Source of the DNA: Dehalococcoidia bacterium
Lineage (GTDB): Bacteria; Chloroflexota; Dehalococcoidia; Dehalococcoidales; JAUVZE01
Direction: 5' to 3'
NCBI GenBank assembly: GCA_004376435.1
Contig: SOJS01000053.1
Span: 1-22,601, forward strand
DNA: 22,601 nt
The position numbers and the translations under genes were made by a program. Below the pieces are notes generated by a model, which was given only the letters and a program-made list of their open reading frames with translations, was not told the DNA's origin and did no database searches. Below are positions 8,415 to 16,429 of this stretch, piece after piece (positions within the stretch are counted from its first letter, which is position 1; each line of letters starts with the position of its first letter).

Positions 8415-8984
8415 CTATTTTTTGGCTGGGGTTGGCTTTAGCGACTTCAGCAGGCAAATGACCCGGCAGCTCTCCTCCAGTATCGTAGTGCAGCTATGGG
8501 CTTCCTCAAGTAGCTGCCCGATAGCAAAGCTACCGTGCCCGTGAACCATAACAATCCTTGACTTCTTTAATGCCTGCCCAATTATATCCGCCAGACCGCC
8601 GGGGGTTACCTTCATACCCCAGCCAACCACCGGGACACGGGGCATTACGGTAAGACCTTCAGTATCATTGGGCACAATCTCGGTCTCAGTCAGCGACAGG
8701 GCAACAGCATGAGGCGGGTGGGTATGAACAATAGCCAGAGCAGGGGTTGCCTGATAGATAGCACGGTGGACGGCTAATTCTACTGAGGCTAGCGGCGTAT
8801 GGCGGTCATTCTTGCTTAGCCCGGTCTCAATTAAATCATGCTCCCCAAGACAGCCCAGCTTACTGCCGCGGCGGGTAATGATTATCCGCTCTCCAAGGCG
8901 GATGCTCAGATTGCCACTACTAGCAGAAACAAGCCCGCGGGTAAAAAGGTCACGGCCGACACTCTGAAATTGAGCTAAAATCAT
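8415..8984 (-). CDS. Class II aldolase/adducin family protein (fuculose-phosphate aldolase-like)
   Basis: This family comprises zinc-dependent aldolases and epimerases that cleave or isomerise sugar phosphates such as L-fuculose 1-phosphate or L-ribulose 5-phosphate. The 189-residue protein has ASSGNLSIR (21-29, phosphate-binding), a catalytic-type glutamate E69 in ASVELAVH, the metal ligands H87 and H89 in HTHPPHAVA, and a further histidine in HGHGSFAIG (H148/H150). This pattern fits the FucA E73/H92/H94/H155 set. The exact substrate cannot be read from the sequence, and no sugar pathway genes lie nearby. AGGGG lies about ten bases before the ATG. The gene is on the same strand as lexA, 86 bases downstream of it, and could be in its transcript. 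Confidence 0.87.
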   Translation of the reverse strand: MILAQFQSVGRDLFTRGLVSASSGNLSIRLGERIIITRRGSKLGCLGEHDLIETGLSKNDRHTPLASVELAVHRAIYQATPALAIVHTHPPHAVALSLTETEIVPNDTEGLTVMPRVPVVGWGMKVTPGGLADIIGQALKKSRIVMVHGHGSFAIGQLLEEAHSCTTILEESCRVICLLKSLKPTPAKK

Positions 8985-9070
8985 AGTATACTTGCCCCTA
9001 ATTCCGATGGCAGACCAGACAGCTATAATTTATTCCTATCAAAAAGAAAAATCAAATCGGGCAAATTTAG

Positions 9071-9703
9071 CTACCCCAGCTGCCTGATGACGGCAATCAC
9101 CCGGCCCTGAATCTCAACATTTTCCGGCGCAACATATATCGCCTTCATCTGGCGGTTTGCCGGCTGAAGGCGAACGCGCCTGTCCTCGGCATAAAATCTC
9201 TTCAGTGTTACCTCTTTCTCCGCCTTCAGCCATACTGCTGCCATCTCCCCATTCTCGACAACATTGACCGACTGCATCAGGACAATATCGCCATCGTTAA
9301 TCAGGGCATCTACCATTGACAAACCCTTAACCCGCAGAGCATAAACCCCGCCCCTACCCCGGGTCAAATCCTCGGTAATCTCCAGGGTCTCCGCAGAGGC
9401 GGCAACATCCCAGATATCAGGGGTGGGCACCGGTATCGGTTCCCCAGCTGCTATCTGACCGATAACAGGCACCACCAGCCGATGCCCGGGGTGAGAGGTG
9501 AGTAACTCAATACCACGCGAAACATCGGGACGGCGGCGGATATAACCCTCACTTTCCAGTATTTTCAGGTTGTAACCCACCACCGAGGTAGAGCTAATGC
9601 CACAGCCGCTTACTATCTCCCTGATAGTGGGCGGGTAGTGCCTACGGGATAAAAAACGATGAATGAAATCAAGAATCTGCTGCTGTTTAGATGAGAGTAT
9701 CAT
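9071..9703 (-). CDS. lexA: LexA SOS repressor
   Basis: LexA represses DNA-damage genes until RecA filament triggers self-cleavage. Residues 1-65 form the winged-helix DNA-binding domain (YPPTIREIVSGCG then SSTSVVGYNLKILESEGYI). The cleavage site is A86-G87 in IAAGEPIPVP. The catalytic serine is S129 in VKGLSMVDA, where most LexA have GDSM, and the lysine is K168 in EVTLKRF. The length of 210 is usual. The ATG at 9703 follows AGCAGGA. A TTGACA/TACAGT promoter and a GAAC-N4-GTGC operator lie immediately upstream, so the gene should repress itself. It is downstream of rpsT on the same strand but has its own promoter. Confidence 0.96.
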   Translation of the reverse strand: MILSSKQQQILDFIHRFLSRRHYPPTIREIVSGCGISSTSVVGYNLKILESEGYIRRRPDVSRGIELLTSHPGHRLVVPVIGQIAAGEPIPVPTPDIWDVAASAETLEITEDLTRGRGGVYALRVKGLSMVDALINDGDIVLMQSVNVVENGEMAAVWLKAEKEVTLKRFYAEDRRVRLQPANRQMKAIYVAPENVEIQGRVIAVIRQLG

Positions 9704-9721
9704 TCCTGCTCACCACCAGCA

Positions 9722-9735
9722 CGAACATATGTGCT
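9722..9735. promoter_or_regulatory. Probable LexA operator (SOS box)
   Basis: CGAACATATGTGCT differs at one base from the symmetrical GAAC-N4-GTTC core known for Gram-positive-type LexA. It lies just downstream of the expected lexA transcription start and 18 bases before the ATG. A wider palindrome AGCAC-N8-GTGCT (9718-9735) overlaps it, so the true half-site is not certain. Confidence 0.6.
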
Positions 9736-9743
9736 ATAATAAA

Positions 9744-9772
9744 ACTGTAGCGCAAATAGGTCTGTTTGTCAA
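9744..9772 (-). promoter_or_regulatory. Promoter of lexA
   Basis: On the minus strand TTGACA (9767-9772) and TACAGT (9744-9749) are separated by exactly 17 bases. The -35 is a perfect match. The start of transcription would fall near 9737, next to the LexA-box-like palindrome. Confidence 0.7.
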
Positions 9773-9786
9773 TAGCCGGTGCTAAA

Positions 9787-10092
9787 TCAACTGGCTTTCT
9801 TCTTTGGCTCAGGTTTCGCCGCAGATGATGCCAATGCCTCGTTCAGCTTCTTTAATAAGCGCGATTTACGCCGACCGGCATTATTGGGGTAGATAATCCC
9901 CTTCTCCGCCGCCTTATCTAAAGCGCTGACAGCAGTTGCTACTGCTCCCTTGGCTGACTCAAGCTCGCCGGAGAAGATAAGCCTCTCCGCCTTGGTTATG
10001 TTCGTCTTGCACAGGCTACTAATAGACTTATTACGCAACGCCTTTCTTTTGGCGACACGCGCCTGCTTTTGAGATGATTTACTTCCTGGCAA
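9787..10092 (-). CDS. rpsT: 30S ribosomal protein S20
   Basis: S20 is a primary 16S rRNA-binding protein of the small subunit. The 101-residue product is basic and helical, with the family blocks SSQKQARVAKRKALRNKS near the start and SALDKAAEKGIIYPNNAGRRKSRL towards the end, then a lysine-rich tail. The start is TTG, preceded by a perfect AGGAGG six bases away. E. coli rpsT also starts with TTG, from memory, and is autoregulated. The gene lies 31 bases after rel on the same strand, so the two are probably co-transcribed. Confidence 0.95.
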   Translation of the reverse strand: MPGSKSSQKQARVAKRKALRNKSISSLCKTNITKAERLIFSGELESAKGAVATAVSALDKAAEKGIIYPNNAGRRKSRLLKKLNEALASSAAKPEPKKKAS

Positions 10093-10123
10093 TACTTACC
10101 TCCTAATACTGCTTTAGACCAAA

Positions 10124-12286
10124 TCAGGCTGGCGGGTTAGCTGCCCCATCGCCAACGCGGGTAGCACTTATCACCCCCTTGACTCCCTCAATCCTCATCA
10201 AGAGCCGGCTTAGCTGGGCTAAACCTTCCGTCTCCAGGACGAAATATTCAGAAAGGGTATCAGCATCAGTATGAGTAGAGCTGACAGCAGTAATATTAAC
10301 CCCTTCCTCAGCGATAACGGTAGTGATATCACGCATAAGACCCACCCTGTCCCAGGCTTCAACCTGAATACTAACCGGATAGAGCGAATCAGTCCGCCGC
10401 CACTCCACGGCAATCAACCTCTCCGGCTCATCCCGGTGAACCACATTGTAACAATCCTGACGGTGGATTGCCACCCCCCGGCTACGGGTAACATAGCCAA
10501 CAATCCTATCACCCGGCACCGGGCGGCAGCACGGGGCTAAATGGGTCAGCAGATCCCTGACCCCCAGCACCTTAACCGTCGATAGCGGTGGCTTGGCTGG
10601 GGTAACCTCAGCCGCTCCCTTGGGCGGCTCCTGCTGGGCGGCTAGCTTTACGGCAATCTGATGGTTAGTGATGCCGCCATAGCCAATAGCCGCCAGGAAA
10701 TCATCAAGGCTATCATACTTGAACATCTTAGCCAGCTCTTCCCGACTACCGAGCCTTACCCCGAGACGCCTCAGCTCCTTTTCCAGAAGCTCCCGACCCC
10801 GCTCAATATTCTCCGCCCTCTCCTGCCGCTTAAACCACTGCCGTATCTTCTCCCTAGCGTGAGAGGTCCTGATAGAACCCAGGTGGGGATTCAGCCAGTC
10901 TCGGCTCGGTCCCTTAGCTCTCTTAGCCGAGACAATGTCAACGACATCACCATTTTTGAGCTGATAATTAAGCGGCACCAGCTTACCATTTACCTTGGCT
11001 CCGATACAGCGGTGTCCCAGCTCAGTATGCACCCGATAGGCAAAATCAAGGGGAGTGGCACCTTTGGGCAAATCCTTTATCTCCCCCTTAGGGGTATAAA
11101 CAAAAACCTGGTCAATGAAGATATCGGTTTTAACCGATTCCAAGAACTCCTCCGCCCCGCTGAACTCCCGATGCCACTCAATGAGCTGGCGTAGCCAGGC
11201 TATCCTGTCCTCAAAGTGGTCATCCCTCTTCTCCCCCTCCTTATAGCGCCAGTGAGCGGCTACCCCATACTCAGCAATATGATGCATATCCTGGGTGCGA
11301 ATCTGAACCTCAAGAGGAGTTGTCCCCAGACACATGACGGCAGTATGCAGCGCCTGATAGCCGTTGGGCTTGGGGTTGGCAATAAAGTCGTCCAGCGCCT
11401 CAGGTAGCGGGCGCCACAAGCTGTGGATAATGCCGACGGCACTATAACAATCAGGCACGCTGCCGACCAATATGCGCAGGGCGAACAGGTCGTATATATC
11501 ATCAAATTGCTTGCCCTGGGCAGAATAGCGCTTCATCTTCTGGTAAATACTGTAGAAGTGCTTTGGTCTGCCTGATATTTCCGCCCTGAGACCAACCTTG
11601 TTAAACTCCTTGTCTAATATCTCAATCACCTGAGTAATGAAGCTCTCCCGCTGGGTGCGTCGGGCAGCCACCAGCTTAGTCACCTGCCGATACATCCTTG
11701 GCTCCAGATAGCGGAAGGATAAATCCTCCAGCTGCCACTTCAGCTCCCATATTCCCAGCCGATGGGCTAATGGAGCATATATCTCTTGAGTCTCCTGAGC
11801 AATACTACGCCGTCTTTCTGGTGACAGAGCCTTCAGGGTCTGCATATTGTGCACCCTGTCCGCCAGCTTGATAAAGACCACGCGCAGGTCTTCGGCCATT
11901 GCCACCAGCATCTTCCTTAAGTTCTCCGCCTGCTGTCTAACCACCACAGTCTTGCCCGAAGCCCGCCAGGAAGCTTTGCCTAGCTTGGTGGTGCCATCAA
12001 CCAGCCGGCCTATCTCTGGTCCAAATTTGGCTTCAATCTGGGAAACAGGTATGCCGCTGTTTTCGGGAACATCATGTAGCAACGCCGCCGCCAGGGAGCT
12101 AGCATCAAGCTGAAGCTCAGCCAGGATTATTGCCGTCTGGAGAGGGTGCTCAATATAAGGCTCGCCTGACTTACGCACCTGTCCCTGGTGTGCCTTGAGA
12201 GCGAAATTATAGGCATCCTCAACTATGGCTAGTTTCTCTGGCGGCAGATACCCTTGAGCCTTTTCTTTAAGCTGATTGAAGGTCAT
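10124..12286 (-). CDS. rel: RelA/SpoT family (p)ppGpp synthetase/hydrolase
   Basis: This makes and possibly degrades the alarmone (p)ppGpp. Its 720 residues contain the full long-Rel set: HD hydrolase (about 20-180), synthetase (215-350), TGS (387-450), helical plus conserved-cysteine region (HLAPCCRP at 582-589) and ACT (640-711). HD residues H47, H71, D72, E75, D143 and N147 are present, but the usual HDxxED reads HDVPEN, so the last acidic residue is N76. Synthetase residues include GRPKHFYSIYQKM and the catalytic E326 in EVQIRT. The RxKD/ExDD discriminator reads ALDD (297-300), closer to the RelA type. A GTG at 12352 would add 22 residues, but a TTTACA/TATACT promoter lies inside that stretch, so I chose the ATG at 12286. 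Confidence 0.95.
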   Translation of the reverse strand: MTFNQLKEKAQGYLPPEKLAIVEDAYNFALKAHQGQVRKSGEPYIEHPLQTAIILAELQLDASSLAAALLHDVPENSGIPVSQIEAKFGPEIGRLVDGTTKLGKASWRASGKTVVVRQQAENLRKMLVAMAEDLRVVFIKLADRVHNMQTLKALSPERRRSIAQETQEIYAPLAHRLGIWELKWQLEDLSFRYLEPRMYRQVTKLVAARRTQRESFITQVIEILDKEFNKVGLRAEISGRPKHFYSIYQKMKRYSAQGKQFDDIYDLFALRILVGSVPDCYSAVGIIHSLWRPLPEALDDFIANPKPNGYQALHTAVMCLGTTPLEVQIRTQDMHHIAEYGVAAHWRYKEGEKRDDHFEDRIAWLRQLIEWHREFSGAEEFLESVKTDIFIDQVFVYTPKGEIKDLPKGATPLDFAYRVHTELGHRCIGAKVNGKLVPLNYQLKNGDVVDIVSAKRAKGPSRDWLNPHLGSIRTSHAREKIRQWFKRQERAENIERGRELLEKELRRLGVRLGSREELAKMFKYDSLDDFLAAIGYGGITNHQIAVKLAAQQEPPKGAAEVTPAKPPLSTVKVLGVRDLLTHLAPCCRPVPGDRIVGYVTRSRGVAIHRQDCYNVVHRDEPERLIAVEWRRTDSLYPVSIQVEAWDRVGLMRDITTVIAEEGVNITAVSSTHTDADTLSEYFVLETEGLAQLSRLLMRIEGVKGVISATRVGDGAANPPA

Positions 12287-12315
12287 TACATTAGCCCCAG
12301 TCGGATTATATTTTA

Positions 12316-12345
12316 AGTATAGACCAATCAGGCTACTCGTGTAAA
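12316..12345 (-). promoter_or_regulatory. Promoter of rel-rpsT
   Basis: TTTACA (12340-12345) and TATACT (12316-12321) on the minus strand are 18 bases apart, each one base off consensus. They lie upstream of the ATG at 12286 and inside the longer GTG reading, which argues against the GTG start. Confidence 0.5.
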
Positions 12346-12392
12346 ATAACACTAAAGGGGTGGGCGGATGGGAAAAAGGGCTTAAATCTCCC

Positions 12393-12422
12393 TTTACAAA
12401 TCTAGGGCTAATACTGTATTCT
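12393..12422 (+). promoter_or_regulatory. Probable promoter of hisS
   Basis: TTTACA at 12393-12398 and TATTCT at 12417-12422 are 18 bases apart. Transcription would begin near 12428, just before the GTG at 12433 and 20 bases before the TTG at 12448. Confidence 0.4.
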
Positions 12423-12447
12423 AAACCAAAAAGTGGAGAAAATCAGT

Positions 12448-13695
12448 TTGTATCAGGCACCGCGCGGCACCTTTGATATTCTACCAAAGGAGCAGGCTTA
12501 CTGGCGCTATATTGAGCAGAAGGTGGTTAATATCTGCCAGCTCTATGGCTATGAGCGTATTGACGCCCCCGTCTTTGAGGACAGCCAGCTTTTCAGCCGC
12601 AGTGTCGGTAAGGAAACCGACATCGTTGACAAACAGATGTATACCTTTAAGGACAGAGGCGGCAACAGCCTGACCTTAAGACCAGAGGGGACAGCACCGG
12701 TTTGCCGCGCCTATTTAGAACACGGTCTGCATAACCTGCCCCAGCCGGTGAGGCTATACTATCTGGCGGCTATTTTTAGATACGAAAGACCACAGTCAGG
12801 CAGATACCGCCAGCACCACCAGTTTGGCTATGAGGCTATCGGTGATGGCGACCCCACCCTTGATGCCGAGGTCATTGATATGGCCTGGCGCTTCTTTACC
12901 TCGCTCAGCCTGCGCCACCTCTCCCTCCAGCTAAATAGTATCGGCTGCAAAAAGTGCCGACGGCAGTATTTAGCCGCCCTAAAAGAGCACTATGCCCGCT
13001 CTAGTAAAAACCTGTGCTCGGACTGTAAAACCAGACTGAAGAGAAACCCGCTCCGCCTGCTTGATTGTAAAAAGCGCCAATGCCAGCCGATAGCTGACTC
13101 CGCCCCCAGAAGCACCGACTATCTCTGTTCCGAGTGTGAGAAGCACTTCAGTCAACTGAAGAGATACCTAAAGCTGCTTAAAATTCCTTTCACCTTAAAC
13201 CACCGTCTGGTGCGGGGATTGGACTACTACACGAGGACAGTATTTGAAATCCAGCCGGAGAAAGCAACCGCCCAGAGTGCCCTTGGCGGCGGTGGGCGCT
13301 ATGATGACCTTATTGAAGAACTGGGGGGTAAGCCGACACCAGCTATCGGCTTTGGTGCCGGGCTGGAGCGGATAGTCCTCAACCTGAAGAAAGAGAGCGC
13401 TCCCATCCCGCCCCTGCCCCGACCGCAGCTTTTCATCGCCCACCTCGGCGATGCCGCCACGGAAGATGCGGTAAAGCTCGCTGCCAGCCTACGTAAGGCG
13501 GGTATTGCCGCCGTTATCGCCCCCGCTGGCAAGAGCCTCAAAAGCCAGCTCCGGCAGGCAAACAGCCTCGGCTTTACCAAGGCGGTTATCATCGGCGAGG
13601 ACGAGGTAAAATCCGGCACGGCAATAGTGCGCGATATGACCACCTCCCAGCAGAAAACTGTTCCTCTCCCCCAGCTGGAAAGGGAGCTAAAATAG
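12448..13695 (+). CDS. hisS: Histidyl-tRNA synthetase
   Basis: This class II enzyme charges tRNA-His. It starts with the HisRS signature APRGTFDILP, then has motif 1 around FEDSQLFSRSVGKETDIVDK and LRPEGTAPVCRAY, and motif 2 FRYERPQSGRYRQHHQFG. The histidine-specific block LVRGLDYYTRTVFEI and motif 3 region GGGRYDD...GFGAGLERIV follow. The insertion domain has paired cysteines (CKKC, LCSDC, LLDCK, LCSEC), as in many bacterial HisRS. An anticodon-binding domain fills the last 90 residues. Two starts are possible: GTG at 12433 (420 residues), with no ribosome binding site, and TTG at 12448 (415 residues), with GTGGAGA about nine bases upstream. I prefer the TTG. The gene is divergent from rel. 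Confidence 0.95.
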   Translation: MYQAPRGTFDILPKEQAYWRYIEQKVVNICQLYGYERIDAPVFEDSQLFSRSVGKETDIVDKQMYTFKDRGGNSLTLRPEGTAPVCRAYLEHGLHNLPQPVRLYYLAAIFRYERPQSGRYRQHHQFGYEAIGDGDPTLDAEVIDMAWRFFTSLSLRHLSLQLNSIGCKKCRRQYLAALKEHYARSSKNLCSDCKTRLKRNPLRLLDCKKRQCQPIADSAPRSTDYLCSECEKHFSQLKRYLKLLKIPFTLNHRLVRGLDYYTRTVFEIQPEKATAQSALGGGGRYDDLIEELGGKPTPAIGFGAGLERIVLNLKKESAPIPPLPRPQLFIAHLGDAATEDAVKLAASLRKAGIAAVIAPAGKSLKSQLRQANSLGFTKAVIIGEDEVKSGTAIVRDMTTSQQKTVPLPQLERELK

Positions 13696-13730
13696 CCAGC
13701 CTCCCCCAGCTTCAATTTATAGCTAAATTG

Positions 13731-13739
13731 TGCTATAAT
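13731..13739 (+). promoter_or_regulatory. Extended -10 promoter of gyrB
   Basis: TGCTATAAT is identical to the element before dnaE. The expected -35 position reads TTCAAT, a weak match. It implies a gyrB leader of about 140 bases. Confidence 0.5.
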
Positions 13740-13888
13740 ATTTATAAATGAGTGCATCGTCACAGCTAGAAAGTGCTGGTAACCAATCAGTCTTGTTTAT
13801 TATAGCTAGAAGCCGCTTTGCTGTCCGCGCTAAAACAGCCCGCTTTCTTGGCTCATACTCATTACTAACCAAGGAGTAAAGACCAGTT
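13740..13888 (+). other. gyrB 5' leader with a possible 43-codon leader ORF
   Basis: This long untranslated region lies between the promoter and the gyrB ATG. An ORF starts at ATG 13748, only a few bases from the predicted transcription start, and its TAA (13877-13879) overlaps the gyrB ribosome binding site AAGGAG (13871-13876). It has no ribosome binding site of its own and could be leaderless or chance. AGCTAGAA occurs twice (from 13764 and 13804), and a short GCTGT/ACAGC stem lies near 13820-13840. I see no clear terminator or riboswitch. Confidence 0.25.
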
Positions 13889-15814
13889 ATGGCACGGGAT
13901 AAGTCTGCCTCGCCAACAAATAACGATTATACTGCCAAGGACATCCAGGTCCTGGGGGGACGGGAGGCAGTACGCCGCCGACCAGGCATGTATATCGGCA
14001 GTACTGACCAGCACGGGCTGCACCATCTGGTTTATGAAATTGTCTACAACTGCATTGATGAAGCCATGGCTGGCTGCTGTGACCGTGTTCTGATCAACCT
14101 TCTTGAGGATGGCGCCGTCAGGGTTGAGGACAATGGTCGCGGCATTCCGGTAGAGATTCACCCGACAACCGGCATCTCAGCCTTGGAAACAGTAATGACC
14201 ACCCTCCATGCTGGAGCCAAGTTTGGCGGCAAAACCTACCAGGTATCGGGTGGGCTACACGGGGTCGGTGCCTCGGTAGTCAATGCCCTCTCCTCCTGGC
14301 TCAGGATTTATATCAGGCGCGACGGCAAGGTATACCAGCAGGAATACCAGCGGGGCATTCCCCAGGGAGAGATAACCGAGGTTGGCCCAGCCTCTGATAC
14401 TGGCACCACCATCACCTTCCACGCTGATGAGAATATCTTTGATAAGGTGGGCTATGATTTTAAACACTTAAGTGAGCGCCTGCGGGAGATGGCCTACTTA
14501 AACAAGGGACTGGAAATATGCCTGCGGGATGAGGGGAGGGACGCTGAGCTAACCTTCTACTTTGAGGGGGGCATTACTGGCTTTGTCCGCCATCTCAACC
14601 GAAACCGCCCCGTCCGCCACCACCAGCCTATCTATATCTCTAAAACAGCAGACAGCACCATTGTTGAGGCGGCGCTTCAGTATAATGACGGCTTTGCTGA
14701 GTCCACCTTCAGCTTTGCCAACTGTGTTAACACCGTGGACGGGGGCAGCCATCTTACCGGCTTCCGCTCAGCGCTCACCCGCGCCCTTAACGACTATGCC
14801 CACAAAAACAAATTCCTCAAGGACGATGAGCCCAATCTAGTAGGTGATGATGTCAGGGAGGGGCTAACGGCTATTATCAGCGTCAAGCTGGCAGAACCCC
14901 AGTTTGAGGGACAGACTAAAGCCAAGCTGGGCAACATTGAGGTCAAAAGCCTGGTGGAGGGTGTTGTTGGCGAGGGGCTATCCCTCTACCTTGAGGAGCA
15001 CCCCGATGACGCCCGGAAAATCATCGAAAAGTGTATCACTTCAGCCAAAGCCAGGGAAGCGGCTAGAAAGGCTCGTGATTTAATTATCAAAAAGAGCTCC
15101 CTGGAGACGGGCACACTCCCCGGCAAGCTGGCTGATTGCTCAGAGAAGGAGCCAGCCTTCTGTGAACTATATCTGGTTGAGGGTCCCTCGGCTGGCGGCT
15201 CCGCCAAGGAGGGGCGCAACCGCCGCTTCCAGGCAATCCTGCCGCTTAGGGGCAAAATCCTCAATGTGGAGAAGGCGCCGTCAGATAAGATGCTGTCTCA
15301 TGAAGAAATCCGCGCCATCATTACCGCCCTGGGAGCAGGCATAGGCGAAGAATTTGACCTATCAAAGCTGCGCTATCATCGGGTTATCCTGATGACGGAC
15401 GCCGATGTTGATGGCGCTCACATCCGCACCCTGCTCCTTACCTTCTTCTTCCGCCATATGGTCGAGCTGATTAACAACGGCCACCTCTTTATCGCCCAGC
15501 CACCCCTCTACCGCATTAAAACGCACAAACACCAGCAGTGGGTCTACTCGGAGCCAGAAAGGGAAGAGGCGCTCGCCAAGCTAAAGGAGGCAAAGAAGGT
15601 AGAGGTTCAGCGCTATAAGGGTCTGGGGGAGATGAGTGCCGAGCAGCTGTGGGAAACGACGATGAACCCAGCCACCCGCACCCTGCTTACGGTAAGCATA
15701 GACGACACCGCCAAGGCGGACCACATCTTCAGCACCCTGATGGGTAATGAAGTCCCGCCGCGCAAAGCCTTCATCCAGGCCCACGCCCGAAGCGTCAAGA
15801 ATTTGGATATCTAG
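13889..15814 (+). CDS. gyrB: DNA gyrase subunit B
   Basis: GyrB is the ATPase subunit that drives negative supercoiling with GyrA. The 641-residue protein is the short bacterial type. The GHKL ATPase has NCIDEAMAG, DNGRGIPV and GGLHGVGASVVNALS. A transducer domain follows, then the TOPRIM domain with E431 and D504/D506/D508 (TDADVDGAHIRTLLLTFFFR), and the C-terminal RYKGLGEMSAEQLWETTMNP block. The usual EGDSAGG motif reads EGPSAGG, with P433 in the position of E. coli D426, a residue linked to quinolone response. The catalytic acidic residues are intact. The start has AAGGAG eleven bases upstream. The stop codon overlaps the nadD stop on the other strand in one CTAG. Confidence 0.97.
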   Translation: MARDKSASPTNNDYTAKDIQVLGGREAVRRRPGMYIGSTDQHGLHHLVYEIVYNCIDEAMAGCCDRVLINLLEDGAVRVEDNGRGIPVEIHPTTGISALETVMTTLHAGAKFGGKTYQVSGGLHGVGASVVNALSSWLRIYIRRDGKVYQQEYQRGIPQGEITEVGPASDTGTTITFHADENIFDKVGYDFKHLSERLREMAYLNKGLEICLRDEGRDAELTFYFEGGITGFVRHLNRNRPVRHHQPIYISKTADSTIVEAALQYNDGFAESTFSFANCVNTVDGGSHLTGFRSALTRALNDYAHKNKFLKDDEPNLVGDDVREGLTAIISVKLAEPQFEGQTKAKLGNIEVKSLVEGVVGEGLSLYLEEHPDDARKIIEKCITSAKAREAARKARDLIIKKSSLETGTLPGKLADCSEKEPAFCELYLVEGPSAGGSAKEGRNRRFQAILPLRGKILNVEKAPSDKMLSHEEIRAIITALGAGIGEEFDLSKLRYHRVILMTDADVDGAHIRTLLLTFFFRHMVELINNGHLFIAQPPLYRIKTHKHQQWVYSEPEREEALAKLKEAKKVEVQRYKGLGEMSAEQLWETTMNPATRTLLTVSIDDTAKADHIFSTLMGNEVPPRKAFIQAHARSVKNLDI

Positions 15815-16425
15815 CCTCGATTATGGGCAAGATAAAGCTTGTGCCGCTTGATATAGTCCTCCACCGCCTCAGGGACGAGGTCTTTAATGGATAGCCCCTG
15901 TCTCACCCGGTCTCTTATTTGTGAGGCGCTAATATCTATCTGCGGTGTGTTCAGCAGGATAGTGTTTTCAGATAGACCAGGGATAGCCGCTTCCAGAAAG
16001 TCAAGGTCAGGAACGGGATAGCCAACCCTGGGAATTGCCACCAGGCGGCATATCTTTACCAGCTGGGATGGCTGATGCCACTGGGGAAGCTGAACTAAGT
16101 TATCCCAGCCCAGAATGAAAAATAGCTCATCTTGAGCACCAAGCTTGCCTTTAAGCTCGGTGATGGTGTCCACAGTATAGGAAGGACCAGGTCGCTCTAT
16201 CTCCGTAGTTGACAGCTTGAAGTAAGGCTTAGCGGCAATAGCCAGGCGCACCATGTGGAGACGGTGTTCGGCAGGTGAGATATAGTTATTCGCCTTTAGC
16301 CACGGCTGACCGGTGGGGACAAAAAGAATCTCATCTAAATCAAGCTGGATTTTGGTGGCCACGGCAATAACGAGGTGGCCAGTATGAACAGGGTCAAATG
16401 TTCCCCCCAGGACACCGATATTCAT
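15811..16425 (-). CDS. nadD: Nicotinate-nucleotide adenylyltransferase
   Basis: NadD joins ATP and nicotinate mononucleotide to form deamido-NAD in NAD synthesis. The 204-residue protein has the nucleotidyltransferase motif GGTFDPVHTGH with H14 and H17, and the C-terminal ISASQIRDRVRQG signature followed by LVPEAVEDYIKRHKLY. EHRLHMVRLAI and YTVDTITELK are also typical. Its ATG lies four bases after the obgE stop, with TAGGA overlapping that stop, so translation is probably coupled to obgE. The obgE-nadD pair is common in bacteria. Confidence 0.96.
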   Translation of the reverse strand: MNIGVLGGTFDPVHTGHLVIAVATKIQLDLDEILFVPTGQPWLKANNYISPAEHRLHMVRLAIAAKPYFKLSTTEIERPGPSYTVDTITELKGKLGAQDELFFILGWDNLVQLPQWHQPSQLVKICRLVAIPRVGYPVPDLDFLEAAIPGLSENTILLNTPQIDISASQIRDRVRQGLSIKDLVPEAVEDYIKRHKLYLAHNRG

Positions 16426-16429
16426 TATC

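Noticed and set aside
9730..9740. Plus-strand TGTGCTATAAT as a promoter
   Set aside because: It would drive antisense RNA into rpsT and overlaps the lexA operator; the minus-strand promoter is better supported. It may be a chance match.
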